The notes under the pieces: generated by a model
What the model was told of the DNA's origin: nothing
Databases searched by the model: none
Seen by the model: only the letters and a program-made list of their open reading frames with translations
Position numbers and translations under genes: made by a program
NCBI GenBank assembly: GCA_036498625.1
Contig: DASYFD010000133.1
Location: 1-24,204 of the forward strand
Direction of reading: 5' to 3'
DNA length: 24,204 nt
Origin: VAZQ01 sp036498625
GTDB taxonomy: Bacteria; Pseudomonadota; Alphaproteobacteria; Rhizobiales; Xanthobacteraceae
Shown here: positions 21,956 to 24,204 of the stretch, piece by piece
Position numbering within the stretch: position 1 is the first letter of the stretch
Layout of the letters: the number at the start of each line of letters is the position of its first letter

Positions 21956-22099
21956 TCGCCGCCCGCGTTTTCCGAAGGGTCCGGCCGCGCCGCATCCGGC
22001 TTCCAGCCTGGCCGGAAAGGTGACAATATTCGTTGCAGTCGTGCACGGAATCCCGGCCGGGCCATGGGGCCCGGCGCTTCATTGGGCAGGATCGCAACC

Positions 22100-23170
22100 A
22101 TGCGTCTCAACATCGTCTGCAGTGTCATGCTCGGCGTCGTCATCATGCTGGGCGCGCAAGGCGCGCAGGCGGCCGATCCGCCGCAGCCGGTGCCGGGCGA
22201 CTTCCTGGTGAAGGACTTCCGCTTTCATACCGGCGAGGTGCTGCCCGAACTGCGGCTGCACTACCGCACAGTGGGGGCGCCCACGGGCGAGCCGGTGCTG
22301 GTGCTGCATGGCTCGAGCGGCTCGGGCGAGACTATGATGGGCAAGGGCTTCGCAGGCGAATTGTTCGGCCCCGGCCAGCCGCTCGATGCCGCCAGGTATT
22401 ACATCATCGTTCCGGATGCACTCGGCTCCGGCAAGTCGTCGCGGCCGTCGGACGGGCTGCGCACGCGCTTTCCCAAATACAATTACGACGACATGGTGGT
22501 GGCGCAGTATCGCCTGCTCACCGAGCACCTGGGCATCCGCCATCTCAAGCTGGTGATCGGCCAGTCCATGGGCGGCATGCATGCCTGGATCTGGGGCGAG
22601 ATGTATCCCGACTTCATGAGCGTGCTGATGCCGCTCGGCTCGCAGCCGACCGCGATGGCGGGACGCAACTGGATGCTCCGCCGCATGATGATCGAGACCA
22701 TCCGCTCCGATCCGGCGTATCACGACGGCAACTACACCGAGCAGCCGCCGAGCCTGCGGCTGGCCGCGAATTTCTTCAGCATGGCGACCGGCGGCGGCAC
22801 CCGGGCGCTCTATCACGCCGCCCCGACGCGCGCGCAGGCCGACAAGATCGTCGAAGGGAGGCTGGCGGAACGCTTCACTGCCGATGCCAACGATTACATC
22901 TACTCGTATGACGCTTCGCGCGATTACGATCCCTCGCCCGGCCTGGAGAAGATCAAGGCGCGGGTGCTGGCGATCAACGCCGCCGACGACGAGCGCAACC
23001 CGGTCGAGCTCGGCATCCTGGAGCGCGAGATCAAGCGCGTGAAGAACGGCCGCTACTACGAGATCCCGGCGTCGACCGAGACCCGCGGGCACGGCACATC
23101 GGGCGAGGCCAAGTGGTGGAAGCAGCTGCTGCCCGACGTGCTGAGCGAGGCCGCTACGCCCGGGCAGTGA
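22100..23170 (+). CDS. Exported alpha/beta hydrolase (MetX-like family)
   Basis: 356 residues from ATG 22100 with AGGA about 8 bases upstream; an in-frame ATG at 22064 would put 12 residues before the leader and is less likely. Residues 1-24 are a Sec leader (NIVCSVMLGVVIMLGAQ, cleavage after AQA). The fold follows: HYRTVGAPTGEPVLVLHGSSG (split by a turn at 60), DALGSGKSSRPS (106-117), the nucleophile elbow IGQSMGGMH with S156, the acid in NAADDERNP (D296 or D297) and the catalytic His331 in TRGHGTSG. The overall layout resembles homoserine O-acetyltransferase relatives, but an exported member is not a methionine enzyme; an ester or acyl hydrolase in the periplasm is more likely. It lies 144 bases after the ligase and 13 bases from the convergent sua5 stop. 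Confidence 0.85.
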   Translation: MRLNIVCSVMLGVVIMLGAQGAQAADPPQPVPGDFLVKDFRFHTGEVLPELRLHYRTVGAPTGEPVLVLHGSSGSGETMMGKGFAGELFGPGQPLDAARYYIIVPDALGSGKSSRPSDGLRTRFPKYNYDDMVVAQYRLLTEHLGIRHLKLVIGQSMGGMHAWIWGEMYPDFMSVLMPLGSQPTAMAGRNWMLRRMMIETIRSDPAYHDGNYTEQPPSLRLAANFFSMATGGGTRALYHAAPTRAQADKIVEGRLAERFTADANDYIYSYDASRDYDPSPGLEKIKARVLAINAADDERNPVELGILEREIKRVKNGRYYEIPASTETRGHGTSGEAKWWKQLLPDVLSEAATPGQ

Positions 23171-23183
23171 CGGCGGCCGCCGT

Positions 23184-24191
23184 TCACGGGCGCGGCGCCT
23201 GGCCGCGCCGCAATCGGTCATTGATGGCCTCGCCGAGGCCCTGCTGCGGCACTGGCATCACCGCGATCATGCTCACGCCCGGCGCATCGAGCGCGCGCAG
23301 GTGCGAGAACAGATTGGCGGCCGCCTCGATCAGGTCGCCGCGCGCGGACAGGTTGAGCACCCGCGCGGCTGCGCTCGCGCCCGGCGGCAGCACCGAGCCG
23401 AAGGCAAGCAGCGCCTCGCCGGCATGCACGCGGTCGGCGTCGAGGCGCAGGCTTGCGTGCGGCGCGTAATGGGAGGCGAGCTGGCCCGGCGCCATCGGGG
23501 CGACGCCGTCCTCGAGCGCTGCGGCGTCCGGCGCAGCCTCGGCGAGCGCGTGCCCGAGCGCCCGCTCGATTTCGGCGCGCGGCAGGCCGCCCGGCCGCAG
23601 CAGGACCGGCCGCTCGAGACAGGCCACGATGGTTGATTCCAGCCCGACCGGCGTCGCGCCTCCGTCGACGATAAGGTCGATGCGGCCGCGCAGGTCGGCC
23701 AGCACATGTGCCGCGGTGGTGGGCGAGACATGGCCGGAGCGGTTGGCCGACGGCGCCACCATCGGCTGGCCGAATTCCGCCAGGATGGCGCGGGCGACCG
23801 GGTGATCGGGCACCCGCAGCGCGATGGTCGGCAGCCCGGCGGTCGCGAGCTCGGCGACGGCGCAATCGGGCAACTTGGGGACCACCAGGGTGAGCGGCCC
23901 CGGCCAGAGCGCGTGCGCAAGCCGCGCCGCATTGGCATCGAAGCGCCCAAGCCGGGCCGCCGCGGCCAGGTTCTCGACATGGCAGATGAGCGGATTGAAC
24001 GCCGGCCGGCCCTTGGCCTCGTACAGCCGCGCCACCGCCTCGCCATTGCGGGCATCGGCGCCCAGCCCATAGACGGTCTCGGTCGGGAAGGCGAGGAGGC
24101 CGCCCGCCGCGAGGCAGCGCGCCGCTGCCTCGACCGCCGCCGGGCCGGCCTTGACGATGCGGGTCATCGGTTGCGTGGTTTCGGTGGTCAT
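23184..24191 (-). CDS. sua5: L-threonylcarbamoyladenylate synthase (Sua5 type)
   Basis: 335 residues, the two-domain Sua5 form. It makes threonylcarbamoyl-AMP from threonine, bicarbonate and ATP for the universal tRNA modification t6A, and is normally essential. The YrdC domain (about 12-195) shows FPTETVYGLGADA (35-47), EAKGRPAFNPL (58-68), WPGPLTLV (96-103), APSANRSGHVSPT (146-158) and an ESTIV strand. The C-terminal Sua5 domain (about 215-335) begins with LASHYAPHA and ends at the Arg-rich tail. The ATG at 24191 has AAAGG upstream at good spacing; ATG 24167 is an alternative. It is intact at both ends. In related genomes, as far as I recall, it often precedes the FAD oxidase gene directly; here the two are 6.6 kb apart. 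Confidence 0.95.
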   Translation of the reverse strand: MTTETTQPMTRIVKAGPAAVEAAARCLAAGGLLAFPTETVYGLGADARNGEAVARLYEAKGRPAFNPLICHVENLAAAARLGRFDANAARLAHALWPGPLTLVVPKLPDCAVAELATAGLPTIALRVPDHPVARAILAEFGQPMVAPSANRSGHVSPTTAAHVLADLRGRIDLIVDGGATPVGLESTIVACLERPVLLRPGGLPRAEIERALGHALAEAAPDAAALEDGVAPMAPGQLASHYAPHASLRLDADRVHAGEALLAFGSVLPPGASAAARVLNLSARGDLIEAAANLFSHLRALDAPGVSMIAVMPVPQQGLGEAINDRLRRGQAPRP

Positions 24192-24204
24192 GTCGCCTTT
24201 CGGG

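Noticed and set aside
22100..23170. Assignment as homoserine O-acetyltransferase (metX)
   Set aside because: The fold is similar, but a clear signal peptide places the protein outside the cytoplasm, where methionine synthesis does not take place.
20438..23221. Long minus-strand frames antisense to the adenylating enzyme and the exported hydrolase
   Set aside because: Arg/Gln/His-rich shadows; the plus-strand genes carry complete catalytic motif sets.

Overview
The window is high-GC DNA with tightly packed, partly overlapping genes. It most resembles a chromosomal segment of an alphaproteobacterium of the order Hyphomicrobiales, in the Bradyrhizobium/Rhodopseudomonas/Xanthobacteraceae neighbourhood. 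This rests on family content: a TIGR02301-type secreted protein, an NrtR-like 'NAD regulator', a Bug/TctC receptor without its transporter, a DUF2339 membrane protein, and a perfect CtrA-type TTAA-N7-TTAA box. No rRNA, tRNA, CRISPR array, integrase or transposase was seen. The species assignment is inference.

Layout. Bases 1-213 are the tail of an MFS transporter, followed by an AcuI/YhdH-type reductase (about 263-1255), a small secreted four-cysteine protein (1357-1824) and a leaderless NMT1/SsuA-fold protein (2024-2896) that ends before a clear intrinsic terminator (3048-3074). Next come a one-TM protein (3194-3874) and a 58-aa heptad-rich protein (4073-4249), which face a large DUF2339 polytopic membrane protein on the minus strand (4283-7039).

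Bases 7109-10844 hold a minus-strand cluster read as ygfZ -> tag -> HD phosphohydrolase -> tyrosine phosphatase -> NrtR-like regulator. Its first two junctions are ATGA overlaps. The cluster combines Fe-S protein maintenance, alkylation repair, possible nucleotide hydrolysis, protein dephosphorylation and a probable metabolite-sensing regulator.

Bases 11108-14125 hold a two-receiver response regulator, three small or secreted proteins (two unrecognised, one TIGR02301) and a canonical Nudix hydrolase. At 14279 begins an SRAP (YedK/HMCES-type) abasic-site protein. It has a CtrA-type box upstream, changes at two positions matching YedK active-site residues, and a clamp-motif-like C-terminus. Its stop codon, and that of the convergent FAD-linked oxidase (15132-16589), both lie in the arms of one palindromic repeat.

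Bases 16590-23170 look like an accessory islet: a 584-base stretch without a convincing gene, a Bug-type solute receptor, a REP-like inverted pair, a sulfotransferase, an outer-membrane beta-barrel protein, an acyl/aryl adenylating enzyme and an exported alpha/beta hydrolase. A coherent but unproven reading is release, uptake and CoA-activation of an organic acid. The window ends with sua5 (L-threonylcarbamoyladenylate synthase) on the minus strand. The most noteworthy observations are the unusual SRAP gene, the NrtR-like regulator with a non-catalytic Nudix box, and the double receiver protein.
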